The notes under the pieces: model-generated
What the model was told of the DNA's origin: nothing
The model's database searches: none
What the model saw: only the letters and a program-made list of their open reading frames with translations
Shown here: in pieces, positions 7,869 through 14,442 of the stretch
How the letters are laid out: each line of letters starts with the position of its first letter
Numbering within the stretch: the stretch's first letter is position 1
Position numbers and translations under genes: made by a program
Origin: a virus
Length of the DNA: 43,886 nt
Virus record (IMG/VR): IMGVR_UViG_3300032313_001064
Coordinates: 1-43,886 of that record
Direction: 5' to 3' (one strand)

Positions 7869-8078
7869 TCATGCTTCGGTTGAATCAACGATGTGAACAA
7901 TCAACTGCGTTCCGTTTTCCGGCTGAATGAAGTTGTCGCGAACGTCTTTCGAAAGTTCCGTCAACGTGCCGACAAAGTTGTAGATTTGCCTGCCGATCTC
8001 TTGCCCTTCGGCTTGCGTTTGAAAACGCCAATAGCGACGCTCGTAGGTGACTTCGCTGGGGTGGATTTGAATCTTCAT
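7869..8078 (-). CDS. Hypothetical protein, 69 aa
   Basis: The start at 8078 overlaps the stop of the upstream gene (ATGA at 8075-8078 read on the minus strand). The sequence alternates beta-like and helical segments (MKIQIHPSEVTYERRYWRF, then a helix LTELSKDVRDNFI). It belongs to the leftward small-gene operon. No family recognised. Confidence 0.65.
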   Translation of the reverse strand: MKIQIHPSEVTYERRYWRFQTQAEGQEIGRQIYNFVGTLTELSKDVRDNFIQPENGTQLIVHIVDSTEA

Positions 8079-8269
8079 CGCTTCGCCTCTCCGCTGTTGG
8101 CGTCGATCTGCTGGCGAATCGACTTCAGAAGTTCGCGAGCCTCATCGCGACTGTCGCAAGTGGCAACGTGCCAAAACTTGCCGTCAGAGTTGCTGCCCTC
8201 GATCTCGTACCACGCGCAGGCTCCTCTGCTTCGTGGGTCTGCGACGCGAATGATTCGGTATGCGTTCAT
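8075..8269 (-). CDS. Hypothetical protein, 64 aa
   Basis: The ATG at 8269 is preceded by CAACACGAAAGG at the standard distance; longer upstream reading in this frame has no such site. The protein (start MNAYRIIRVADPRSRG) shows a beta-alpha-beta pattern with a DxRDEARELL helix, similar to small DUF proteins common in phages. It is coupled to the 69-aa gene downstream. Confidence 0.65.
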   Translation of the reverse strand: MNAYRIIRVADPRSRGACAWYEIEGSNSDGKFWHVATCDSRDEARELLKSIRQQIDANSGEAKR

Positions 8270-8295
8270 GGTCGTGCCTTTCGTGTTGGTGGGTT

Positions 8296-8622
8296 TTAGG
8301 ATGGACGTTGTGAAGGCTGAACGTGAGGCAGTTCGATGCGCACGATGCGCTCGACAAGCGACGCAAGGCGCGGCTCTGCCTGTTCTTTGCACCAAGCAAC
8401 GTCAACGACAGGAGGCGCAGGCCGATTTCTGTTCCACGACACGCTGACAAGTGCCCGCGGTGCAGTCAGAAACCCGGACTCCCCTTGCATAGTGACGCAT
8501 CTCGTTTCGGCAAAGTGAACTTCCCAATCGCCATCGAATCGCCATGCGGTTGTGCGATCGTCAAACGCGCGGACGATTTCGTCGGCGACTTCTGCGGCAA
8601 GGTCTTCAAGTGTTGCAGGCAT
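8296..8622 (-). CDS. Hypothetical protein, 108 aa
   Basis: ATG 8622 lies 7 bases from AGGAG; the ATG at 8628 is only 1 base from it, so 8622 is the start. The leader over 8618-8636 is identical to that of the gene at 21207. The protein mixes acidic helices (ATLEDLAAEVADEIV) and beta strands with several tryptophans. No family recognised. Confidence 0.65.
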   Translation of the reverse strand: MPATLEDLAAEVADEIVRAFDDRTTAWRFDGDWEVHFAETRCVTMQGESGFLTAPRALVSVSWNRNRPAPPVVDVAWCKEQAEPRLASLVERIVRIELPHVQPSQRPS

Positions 8623-8662
8623 GATCATTCTCCTAGCGGGGGTTGGTGCGGAAACGTAGAAA

Positions 8663-8818
8663 CTAGTTGCAGAAGAAACGAGTGGCGAAGTAGCCAGCGG
8701 CACCCTTCGCGTTGATCGGCGTTTGGGCAGTCGCGATGAACTGACGAACCTTCATCAACTTCTGCCCCGGCTTACGGGCGGCTTTGGCGTCGGCGAGCGT
8801 TGCGAAAAACTTGGTCAT
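8663..8818 (-). CDS. Small basic protein, 51 aa
   Basis: The minus-strand ATG at 8818 is preceded by CAGCACGAAAGG and encodes 51 residues, basic and Ala-rich (MTKFFATLADAKAARKPGQK then a FATRFFCN end). It is the first gene after the putative leftward promoter at 8862-8890. A small basic protein expressed first in a leftward operon could bind nucleic acid, but no motif is recognised. Confidence 0.65.
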   Translation of the reverse strand: MTKFFATLADAKAARKPGQKLMKVRQFIATAQTPINAKGAAGYFATRFFCN

Positions 8819-8861
8819 GTGGTTCCTTTCGTGCTGGTCGTGTCGTTCACGTCACAGGTCT

Positions 8862-8890
8862 AATATTGCATATCGTCAATAATGGCACAA
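8862..8890 (-). promoter_or_regulatory. Putative leftward promoter with operator-like dyad
   Basis: On the minus strand TTGTGC is followed after 17 bases by AATATT, giving a plausible sigma70-type promoter for the small-gene operon starting at 8818. Within it lies TATTGCATATCGTCAATA (plus strand 8864-8881), whose ends TATTG and CAATA are inverted. The TATTGCAT core recurs in the rightward promoter at 10711-10718, suggesting a shared repressor site. Confidence 0.5.
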
Positions 8891-8964
8891 GCCCCCTACA
8901 AAAAGATTTTTTTCACGCCTAGCGCGTGAAAGGCATGGGTTTTCGCACCCCCCCCTTGGGGTCG

Positions 8965-9174
8965 CTACCCGCGCAATGCGTTGCGGGGTCTGCCCCGCGA
9001 CTCGTCGCGAACGAATGCCGCAGCCGCGGCGCGATCGACGAACCAAACGCCGTCTATACATACTGCGGCGATCTGCCCCGCCTTCGCTTGGCGGGACATC
9101 CAGAAGCGCGACACTCCCGCAACCTTTGCGGCGTTCGTGATCGTCAACAGCTTGTTGGTGTCGATGCGTGGCAT
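8965..9174 (-). CDS. HTH excisionase/MerR-like DNA-binding protein
   Basis: The product has 69 residues. The sequence LLTITNAAKVAGVSRFWM is a winged helix-turn-helix of the excisionase (HTH_17) type, followed by the wing IAAVCIDGVWFVDRAAAAAF. Its gene lies directly downstream of the integrase on the same strand, the usual place of a recombination directionality factor. I chose ATG 9174; a TTG at 9201 would add nine residues but overlaps the promoter-like sequence. It probably helps the integrase excise the prophage. Confidence 0.75.
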   Translation of the reverse strand: MPRIDTNKLLTITNAAKVAGVSRFWMSRQAKAGQIAAVCIDGVWFVDRAAAAAFVRDESRGRPRNALRG

Positions 9175-9179
9175 GGCGC

Positions 9180-9208
9180 GATTATTGCTGATGTGCCGCA
9201 AAGGTCAA
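9180..9208 (-). promoter_or_regulatory. Putative promoter before the excisionase-like gene
   Basis: On the minus strand TTGACC is followed after 17 bases by ATAATC, close to the sigma70 consensus. The expected transcription start falls within a base or two of the ATG at 9174, so a leaderless transcript is possible. The -10 region contains TATTGC on the plus strand (9183-9188), the same core as at 8864 and 10711. Confidence 0.5.
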
Positions 9209-10074
9209 GCAAGTGGGCGCGGGTTTGTCTGCCGTTGAGCAAGTATCGCCGGATCGAGGTAGTGTCGAGCTGCGATCTGACTCCCCGGCGTATGACCGAG
9301 ATGTGGCGAGCCGGAACCCGCTTGCTGAAGTTCGCAGTCAGTCGCAGAGCCGCGACGAAGCCACTTCCAAGTGCCGCCCCGCACGCCTGCAAGCAACACA
9401 ATGCGGCGAAACTGCTCGGCAAACGTTTCATGGCTCGCCACCCAAGGCGTTGCAAGATGACGAGTGCCATCGACCAGCGATTGACGCAGAGCAAGCATGG
9501 TTGTGTCCGAAAGATGGCAGACAACCACTCTGCCTGTTTTGGATTGCGGCACCGCGATGTAGCCCGCTTGCGTAATCTGATCGACACGCAGTCGCTTGAC
9601 TTGATCTTCCCAGCGCAGGCCCGTGTCCCATGCAACGCGAATTGCAAGCGACCACCAGATCGAGCGACGCAGCCCGCACGGGTGCCAACGTTGCAACGTG
9701 GCGCACGTCGCAACCAAGCGATCGACTTCCTCGATCGTCCAGGCTGTCGGTGGCGTATACGGCACCCTTACGCGGCGCACGCGGCGAGTCGGCGCGCGAC
9801 ACAACTCTTGATCCGCGGCATCTCGCCACAGAGCAAGCAACTGCGTGCGCTTGGCTCGCACCGTCGCGGGCGATCTGCCCTGCCGTTGATAGTCAGCAAG
9901 AAACTCGGAAAGCATTCGCTCGTCGAGATCGACAAGGCGCACGGGCGAGCCGTGCCATCTTTCAAAGAGCGTGGCGCACATCTTGATCTGACGCACCGTC
10001 TCGGCTTTCAGATCGCGATTCAATTCGTAGTCGCGCACAAACTCGCCGATCGTCGGCGTTGCTGATCGAAACAT
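9205..10074 (-). CDS. int: Tyrosine recombinase (phage integrase)
   Basis: The product has 289 residues. An N-terminal SAM-like/core-binding domain (about 1-100) precedes the catalytic domain. Catalytic residues are visible: Arg154 in DTGLRWED, Lys179 in SKTGR, a WKWLRRGSAT box (Arg240, with Lys in place of the usual His), His261 in LGHTPGS and Tyr272 in ARHYLDP. It catalyses site-specific integration and excision between attP and attB. A tRNA-Arg 3' half lies 224 bases upstream (10298-10344), consistent with the attachment site. ATG 10074 has only a weak ribosome site. The excisionase-like gene follows on the same strand. Confidence 0.9.
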   Translation of the reverse strand: MFRSATPTIGEFVRDYELNRDLKAETVRQIKMCATLFERWHGSPVRLVDLDERMLSEFLADYQRQGRSPATVRAKRTQLLALWRDAADQELCRAPTRRVRRVRVPYTPPTAWTIEEVDRLVATCATLQRWHPCGLRRSIWWSLAIRVAWDTGLRWEDQVKRLRVDQITQAGYIAVPQSKTGRVVVCHLSDTTMLALRQSLVDGTRHLATPWVASHETFAEQFRRIVLLAGVRGGTWKWLRRGSATDCELQQAGSGSPHLGHTPGSQIAARHYLDPAILAQRQTNPRPLA

Positions 10075-10297
10075 CGTTGCTCATCTTGCTGCCACTGGCG
10101 AAGCAATCATGCCTCGCCCGCGGCCTGTCGGCTCCCCCAGCATCCTTCGCTGGGATGGGTGAAACCACCGACAAGTGCCGCCCAAGCGAGCGAGAGCCTA
10201 GCGAGGGAGGCGCATCGCAAAAAATGGGGGGTGCTGGTCGGCAAAATCCGCGCGACTGCACCCCGCACAAAGGCGGGTTATTCCCTTCCGATTCGCA

Positions 10298-10344
10298 TCG
10301 GTCTACGGAACCGAAGGTTGCTGGTTCGAGCCCAGCGGGGTGTA
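10298..10344 (+). other. attP: attP core: 3' half of a tRNA-Arg(ACG) gene
   Basis: The sequence folds as the 3' half of a tRNA. It has an anticodon stem TCGGT/ACCGA around a 7-base loop CTACGGA (anticodon ACG), a variable loop AGGTT, a T-stem GCTGG/CCAGC around TTCGAGC, then GGGGTGT and A as the 3' acceptor strand and discriminator. No D-arm of normal size precedes it. GCACCCC at 10258-10264 could pair with the acceptor strand, but the 33-base insert before the anticodon stem is not tRNA-like. Half-tRNAs beside an integrase are classical attP cores that restore the host gene on integration. The rest of 10075-10407 holds two hairpins (10135-10153 and about 10354-10378) and no gene. Confidence 0.8.
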
Positions 10345-10407
10345 GTCGCTTTCCCCATCCTACCCCGATGGGTGGGGCGAAGCAAAGAAAATCTAGGAGG
10401 CAGGAAA

Positions 10408-10671
10408 ATGGCGGCAGATAGGCACCCCGGTGGCAGACCGCGAACCCTCCCCTATTCCGAGCTTGGCGAGCGAATCGCCGCGATGGCTACCCGTCGCGGT
10501 GTGCATCTCGACGAAGTTGCTGCCAACGCTGGCATCTCATACCCAACGCTGTCGCGCATCCTCACCGGCAGAATTTCATCCCCTCGCATGGTGACGATCG
10601 TTGCCATCGCTGACGCTCTTGGGACGCAGCCCGAAAAACTCATCGTCCCTGCGCGCCGGAAGACCGGCTAA
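10408..10671 (+). CDS. XRE-family HTH transcription regulator
   Basis: The product has 87 residues. AGGAGG stands 7 bases before ATG 10408. The helix-turn-helix is clear: MATRRGVHLDEVAANAGISY followed by PTLSRILTGRISSPRMVTIV and a helix AIADALGTQPEKLI, the Cro/CI (XRE) layout of five helices. It lies between the attachment site and the rightward early promoter, the usual place of the lysogeny switch. It carries no peptidase or dimerisation domain, so it is Cro-like or a small repressor. A terminator follows at once. Confidence 0.85.
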   Translation: MAADRHPGGRPRTLPYSELGERIAAMATRRGVHLDEVAANAGISYPTLSRILTGRISSPRMVTIVAIADALGTQPEKLIVPARRKTG

Positions 10672-10680
10672 AAATTTTTT
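10655..10680 (+). terminator. Rho-independent terminator after the XRE gene
   Basis: GCCGG-AAGA-CCGGC forms a 5-bp stem with a GNRA-like loop, directly followed by TAAAAATTTTTT. The stem overlaps the last codons of the XRE gene and the stop codon lies in the A/T run. It separates the regulator from the early promoter at 10701. Confidence 0.65.
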
Positions 10681-10700
10681 CTGATCGCGATGCGTTCCTC

Positions 10701-10729
10701 TTGACTGAGTTATTGCATCTCCGTATCTT
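10701..10729 (+). promoter_or_regulatory. Rightward early promoter with putative operator
   Basis: TTGACT, a 17-base spacer and TATCTT give a near-consensus sigma70 promoter upstream of the early operon that starts at 10848. The spacer contains TATTGCAT (10711-10718), the same core as in the leftward promoter at 8864, so both may be controlled by the XRE protein. The 118-base leader that follows contains no ORF I trust. Confidence 0.7.
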
Positions 10730-10847
10730 CTCCCGCGACGTTGCGAAACGTCCGCTGCGCAGTCGATGGTCGATGCGCTGCGAAAAGGATTCAAGAGCCA
10801 CGGAGGGCTTTCGATGACGCGATGCCCTTCCATGCACGGAGGCAGTC

Positions 10848-11120
10848 ATGCGTGTTGTCATTTCAGACGACCAGTTGAAAAGCTGGCGTCGCCAAGGCGT
10901 GTCCGCGGATGTGATCTGTCGGACGTGCGGATTCTCACCAGAGCAATACACGCTTCGCCTGCGAGCGATGTACGGACTTCCCGGCCCCGACGATCCTTCG
11001 ACGGAGGAGATCGAACAAAGGTGTCTAGAAATTCAGTCGACGTGGTCAGACGCGGAGCGGATGCGTCGAACGCAGAGAACGGGAACCATCTTCAAGTACC
11101 CGCCAGACGCACGCGCATAG
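10848..11120 (+). CDS. Hypothetical early protein, 90 aa
   Basis: GGAGG lies 6 bases before ATG 10848. The N-terminal part (SDDQLKSWRRQGVSADVICRTCGFS) resembles a helix-turn-helix, with a CRTC pair and the pattern of a homeodomain-like DNA-binding segment. The C-terminal half is acidic then basic (RRTQRTGTIFKYP). It is the first gene after the early promoter, fitting a regulatory role. No specific family named. Confidence 0.7.
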   Translation: MRVVISDDQLKSWRRQGVSADVICRTCGFSPEQYTLRLRAMYGLPGPDDPSTEEIEQRCLEIQSTWSDAERMRRTQRTGTIFKYPPDARA

Positions 11121-11476
11121 CGTCGAGCGTTGATCGCAGCACAGCGCAATGGCTGCGGAAGATCGTTCGCGTTCACGCTCATCTGTGCCAGATCGTCGCT
11201 CGCTTTGGTCAGAAGCAACCAAAGCGGAGGGATGAATTGGCGCGACGATTGGAAGATGGCGATCGCACGTTGCTACTCGACTGCGTGTCGCTTGCGATTC
11301 GCGATCTGCAATCCATCAGCGATTCGATCGACAAGTCGATGAACAGAGCGAAGCCTACGGAAGCCATCCCGGGCAGCGCGGAAAAAATTGAAGTGCTTCG
11401 TCGTCGATTCGCTGCGAGCAAATCGCTGTGGATCGACGGTGACAAACAGGACGTGCGCGATGGATCGCGTGAGTGA
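11021..11476 (+). CDS. Hypothetical protein, up to 151 aa
   Basis: The frame is open well upstream. GTG 11021 has GGAGGAG 11 bases before it and would overlap the 90-aa gene by 100 bases; TTG 11237 has GGAGG at better distance but gives only 79 residues. The helical pattern continues upstream of the TTG (STAQWLRKIVRVHAHLCQIV), favouring the longer form. The C-terminus is helical and charged. No family recognised. Confidence 0.55.
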   Translation: MSRNSVDVVRRGADASNAENGNHLQVPARRTRIASSVDRSTAQWLRKIVRVHAHLCQIVARFGQKQPKRRDELARRLEDGDRTLLLDCVSLAIRDLQSISDSIDKSMNRAKPTEAIPGSAEKIEVLRRRFAASKSLWIDGDKQDVRDGSRE

Positions 11477-11543
11477 GGGCATGGACGCAACCGCTACCGA
11501 TCGCGATGGACTGCGATCGGTAGCTTTCAGCAAAGGGGAAACG

Positions 11544-11762
11544 ATGTTGTGGCTTCGAAGAAAACGTTACGAATCAATTGTCGTCAACGATGGCGAAATC
11601 GAGATCGTGGTTGGCAGGATTGACGGCGACACGGTGCGCATTGGCATCGAGGCACCGCAGTCGTGCGCGATCATGCGTGGTGAAGTCTGGCTGGCCCGCG
11701 AACGGGCGCAGTCGAGTGTTGTGAGCAAGGTCGAGGAAACCAAAGAGGGAGCGGAAGCATGA
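11544..11762 (+). CDS. csrA: CsrA/RsmA-family RNA-binding regulator
   Basis: The product has 72 residues. The CsrA fold is clearly visible: MLWLRRKRYESIVV (Leu4 and Arg6 of the RNA-binding face conserved), GEIEIVVGRIDGDTVRIGIEAP (the central beta strands with GxxVRIGIxAP) and CAIMRGEVWLARE (the Arg of the second RNA contact retained). CsrA binds GGA motifs in hairpin loops over ribosome sites and represses or activates translation. AAGGGGAAACG precedes ATG 11544; the frame extends upstream but without a ribosome site. Its stop overlaps the ATPase start. A phage-borne copy could reprogram host mRNAs or time phage translation. Confidence 0.9.
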   Translation: MLWLRRKRYESIVVNDGEIEIVVGRIDGDTVRIGIEAPQSCAIMRGEVWLARERAQSSVVSKVEETKEGAEA

Positions 11763-12682
11763 GTTTGTTTCAACAGGCAAAGAAGTCGCAGGCAAAGTTG
11801 CGTTTGGGTCTGGTCGGCCCCGCGGGGTCAGGCAAGACGATGACCGCGCTTCGCATCGCGAATGGCATCGCGGGTGGAAAGAAGATCGCAGTCATCGACA
11901 CAGAGCATGGAAGCGCGAGCCTCTATGCTGGTGCGTCGATCGACTTCGACGTGTGCAACCTTGAATCGTTCGAAGTCGAGAAATACATCGACGCGCTCAA
12001 GGCAGCGGAGGAAGCTGGCTATCACGTTGTCATCATCGATTCGCTTTCCCATGCGTGGAGCGGGAAAGGTGGCATTCTGGAATTCGTTGACAGTGCGGGC
12101 AAGCGAAACGCGGGCGGCAATTTCTCCGCTTGGCGTGACGCGACTCCGCGACACAACAGGCTCGTCGAAGCCATCCTTGCGAGCAAGTGCCACATCATCG
12201 TGACGCTTCGCAGCAAGACAGAGTATGTGGTCGAAAACGTTGGTGGTCGCACGACTGTTCGCAAGGTTGGCTTGCAGCCCATCCAGCGCGAAGGGATGGA
12301 ATACGAATTCACCGTCTGCGGTGACGTGTCCGCTGATCACGATCTGATGATCACGAAGACACGCGCCACGTTCTTGAAAGATGCGGTCATTCGCGAAGCT
12401 GGCGAGGAACTTGGGAAGCAGTTGGCGAAGTGGCTGGAAGATGGCGAGATTGTCGCCCCTCCCGCGACCACTCCGTTCAAGGTCACGATCCCAACGTCTA
12501 TCGAAGACACGCTTGCGAGCATCGCAAACGCTTCTCTGACCGCGATCGAGCGACTGATGCCCAAGATCGATCAGCGTCACGCAGCGGGCGAACTGAACGA
12601 CAAGCAGCGTCAGACGCTTGTCGCGGCGATCGAGCGTCGAATCAACGAACTGAACACCGCTGCGGAGGTCGTCGCAACATGA
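11759..12682 (+). CDS. P-loop ATPase, AAA_24/Sak4-like recombination protein
   Basis: The product has 307 residues. Walker A GPAGSGKTMTA is at about residues 20-30; AVIDTEHGSASLY and HVVIIDSLSHAW (Walker B, about 90-100) follow, in the RecA-like order. The C-terminal region (about 240-300) is a helical extension. Phage proteins of this type are annotated as AAA_24 nucleotide-binding proteins and resemble Sak4 single-strand annealing proteins. The gene is coupled to the CsrA gene and followed by a 74-aa protein and an SSB-like protein, typical of a phage recombination cassette. Confidence 0.85.
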   Translation: MSLFQQAKKSQAKLRLGLVGPAGSGKTMTALRIANGIAGGKKIAVIDTEHGSASLYAGASIDFDVCNLESFEVEKYIDALKAAEEAGYHVVIIDSLSHAWSGKGGILEFVDSAGKRNAGGNFSAWRDATPRHNRLVEAILASKCHIIVTLRSKTEYVVENVGGRTTVRKVGLQPIQREGMEYEFTVCGDVSADHDLMITKTRATFLKDAVIREAGEELGKQLAKWLEDGEIVAPPATTPFKVTIPTSIEDTLASIANASLTAIERLMPKIDQRHAAGELNDKQRQTLVAAIERRINELNTAAEVVAT

Positions 12683-12903
12683 CAAACGACTCGCTGCCAA
12701 TCGAAGACGGCGCAACGCCAGACGATGCACAGCTTGAATTGCTGTTGCGACAAGTTCGTGAGAAGCAACTGACTGTCGAGCGAGCGGTTGGCATTGCTCA
12801 CTGTCTTGGATTCGGTGACGGGTTTCAATGGGCGATTGAGCAGATGAAAACGGCTCGCATCGTGCGTGTCGGAAACAACCATGAACCGGAGATTCAGTCG
12901 TGA
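12679..12903 (+). CDS. Hypothetical protein, 74 aa
   Basis: Its ATG overlaps the ATPase stop (ATGA) and its stop overlaps the next GTG, so it is tightly coupled within the recombination cassette. The acidic, helical sequence (AQLELLLRQVREKQLTVERA) could be a coiled-coil partner of either neighbour. No family recognised. Confidence 0.7.
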   Translation: MTNDSLPIEDGATPDDAQLELLLRQVREKQLTVERAVGIAHCLGFGDGFQWAIEQMKTARIVRVGNNHEPEIQS

Positions 12904-13460
12904 AAATTGATTGGTCACTGTTTGAAGGCGAGTCGCCTTCACCGCAGCAGAACGAACGGAAGCCACTCACGCCGGGGTTTCATTTCGGCGTTGTCGAGGC
13001 AGTGAAGTTTCAGCCAGGGTGGCGCGTCGATGATCGCAACCCATCGGGCGATTGCTTGTCGATCTGGATCGACTGCGAGGAAGACGGTCAGAAGAAGCGT
13101 GTCTTCTACACCGTCGCCTGCAACTGGACCCGCAAGCTGATGGAGATCGCTCGATGTGCTGGCGTGGCAGGCCCGCAGAAGGGCGAAGACGATTGGGATG
13201 AAGTTGAGCTTGTCGGTCAGACCCTCTACGTTGAGACATCAACGTACATCGTTCAGAGTGGGAAGAATGCTGGCGAGGAGCGACCCAAGATCGTTCAGTT
13301 CGTCGATGCCAGCAAGCAACCCAAGGCGACTGAAACCACAACGGAGCGTCGAGCGCGTCACGATCCCAACGAGATCACGAACGCACCTCGACGCACCATG
13401 ACGCAGAAGACTCACGCCAAGTTCAAGGAGGCGAACGGTGCCGACGATATCCCCTTCTGA
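12900..13460 (+). CDS. DUF669-like single-stranded DNA-binding protein
   Basis: The product has 186 residues with a GTG start overlapping the previous stop. The beta-rich N-terminal 120 residues (FHFGVVEAVKF, LSIWIDCEEDGQKKRVFY) fit an OB-type fold of the DUF669 phage family. The C-terminus ends in GADDIPF, almost identical to the acidic tip with which bacterial SSB proteins recruit partners. Together with the ATPase two genes upstream this forms an annealase/SSB pair. The following gene's ribosome site (AAGGAGG) lies in its last codons. Confidence 0.8.
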   Translation: MKIDWSLFEGESPSPQQNERKPLTPGFHFGVVEAVKFQPGWRVDDRNPSGDCLSIWIDCEEDGQKKRVFYTVACNWTRKLMEIARCAGVAGPQKGEDDWDEVELVGQTLYVETSTYIVQSGKNAGEERPKIVQFVDASKQPKATETTTERRARHDPNEITNAPRRTMTQKTHAKFKEANGADDIPF

Positions 13461-13668
13461 ACCAGTGACCTTCGTGGGTGGTCCCTTTGATGGCAGCGAG
13501 TATCAAAAGGCAAAGGGAGTAAGTACGTTTCCGTATTTTCTTCATCTGCCGCATGGCGATCGCTTGTATCTGTATCGACTGTCAATGCGGAAGAACGGCA
13601 AAAAGTTGATCGTGCGTTACGCGCACAACGGTTTTTGCTCCATGCAAGATGGGGCATCAATCAAGTGA
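13438..13668 (+). CDS. Hypothetical protein, 76 aa
   Basis: GTG 13438 lies after AAGGAGG with good spacing and inside the end of the SSB-like gene. The sequence begins with FVGGPFDG, a motif that recurs in small phage proteins of unknown function, and continues with beta-like strands (RLYLYRLSM, KLIVRYAHNG). No function assigned. Confidence 0.65.
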   Translation: MPTISPSEPVTFVGGPFDGSEYQKAKGVSTFPYFLHLPHGDRLYLYRLSMRKNGKKLIVRYAHNGFCSMQDGASIK

Positions 13669-13676
13669 TTGTGAAA

Positions 13677-13740
13677 CCGCTCACTAGCGGCAGCTTGGTG
13701 CAAGCCCAAGCGAGCGGGGTGATCGAGCCGCGCGGCTCGA
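13677..13740. other. Structured intergenic region with nested hairpins and 18-bp palindrome
   Basis: CCGCTC (13677) pairs with GAGCGG (13712-13717); inside it GCTTGG pairs with CCAAGC. Immediately downstream lies the perfect palindrome TCGAGCCGCGCGGCTCGA (13723-13740). There is no T-run, so an ordinary terminator is unlikely. It lies just upstream of AAGGAGG and the start at 13772, so it may act as a leader structure or a protein-binding dyad. Confidence 0.5.
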
Positions 13741-13771
13741 CGTTGTTGATTGTGCAAGGAGGATGACGAGC

Positions 13772-14236
13772 ATGGCAAAGGAACTGGTGATCACTGACAA
13801 GCGGGACATCCCCGCGGGCTTCATCCCGATGAAGTCGATTCCGAGGCCCGATTACGATCGCATCAAGAAAGCGGTGATTCGCCGCGAGATCGATGCGGTC
13901 TGCCTCTACCCTGACGGCGAGCGCGTTTGGCGACCGCGCAAGTGGGTTCACAAGGGTCAGGTCGACGCGATGCGCGAGATGTATCGCACTCGCGACGCCA
14001 AGAACGTGTTCAAACCCAGCCAGACAGATCAGATCGTCGAGCGCGTGGTTGAGAAGCATCAACCAAAGATCGACGAGACTGTGAAGAAGTCTGTCTATCT
14101 CGCGCTGGTTGAACTGAACAGCTCCATCGAACTTCTGACGATGGCTGTTCAAGACCTGACGAACGCAACAACGAAAGCGACCGCAGCCCAAGGCGAGCGC
14201 GACTTGTTCACGTTGCAGAGTCAGAACGCTGGTTGA
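13772..14236 (+). CDS. Hypothetical protein, 154 aa
   Basis: ATG 13772 is 9 bases after AAGGAGG; ATG 13763 touches the site and is rejected. The N-terminal half is basic (RPDYDRIKKAVIRREIDAV, VWRPRKWVHKG) and the C-terminal half is a predicted coiled coil (IVERVVEKHQPKIDETVKKS onward). A DNA-binding head with an oligomerising tail is a reasonable reading, but no family is recognised. Confidence 0.7.
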   Translation: MAKELVITDKRDIPAGFIPMKSIPRPDYDRIKKAVIRREIDAVCLYPDGERVWRPRKWVHKGQVDAMREMYRTRDAKNVFKPSQTDQIVERVVEKHQPKIDETVKKSVYLALVELNSSIELLTMAVQDLTNATTKATAAQGERDLFTLQSQNAG

Positions 14237-14244
14237 TCCAGCGA

Positions 14245-14291
14245 GTCGCCTAGTGATCGGCACGATCGCAGCTTCGACGCTGCGAGGCGAC
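14245..14291 (+). ncRNA. Candidate three-way-junction leader RNA
   Basis: GTCGCCT (14245-14251) pairs with AGGCGAC (14285-14291). Inside, GATCG-GCA-CGATC and GCAGC-TTCGAC-GCTGC form two perfect hairpins, giving a compact three-way junction with a 3-base linker AGT. It ends 3 bases before the GGAGG of the zinc-ribbon gene at 14305, so it could control that gene's translation. No known riboswitch or ribozyme core was recognised. Confidence 0.45.
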
Positions 14292-14304
14292 GTGGAGGTT
14301 GATC

Positions 14305-14439
14305 ATGGCTGTTGTGATTGTGCGGATTTGCAATAAGTGCAACGCGCCCCGGCACCCAACGGTGACGCGCTGCCCAACGTGTTGGTCACCAGAGTTTCGG
14401 ATTCGCAAGGAAGCGGACAAGCAAACGAACAGGAGATGA
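14305..14439 (+). CDS. Small zinc-ribbon protein, 44 aa
   Basis: GGAGG precedes ATG 14305. The protein has two C-x-x-C knuckles (CNKCNAP and CPTCWSP) 12 residues apart, a minimal zinc ribbon, then a basic tail. It sits directly before the replication protein gene. Zinc ribbons of this size bind nucleic acid or act as subunits; the exact role is unknown. Confidence 0.7.
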   Translation: MAVVIVRICNKCNAPRHPTVTRCPTCWSPEFRIRKEADKQTNRR

Positions 14440-14442
14440 ACG

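Noticed and set aside
8926-10065. Plus-strand ORF of 379 codons opposite integrase
   Set aside because: It is antisense to the integrase and excisionase-like genes, whose motifs are clear.
10258-10344. Complete functional tRNA-Arg
   Set aside because: The acceptor could pair with GCACCCC, but 33 bases without a D-arm separate it from the anticodon stem; an attP half-tRNA explains it better.
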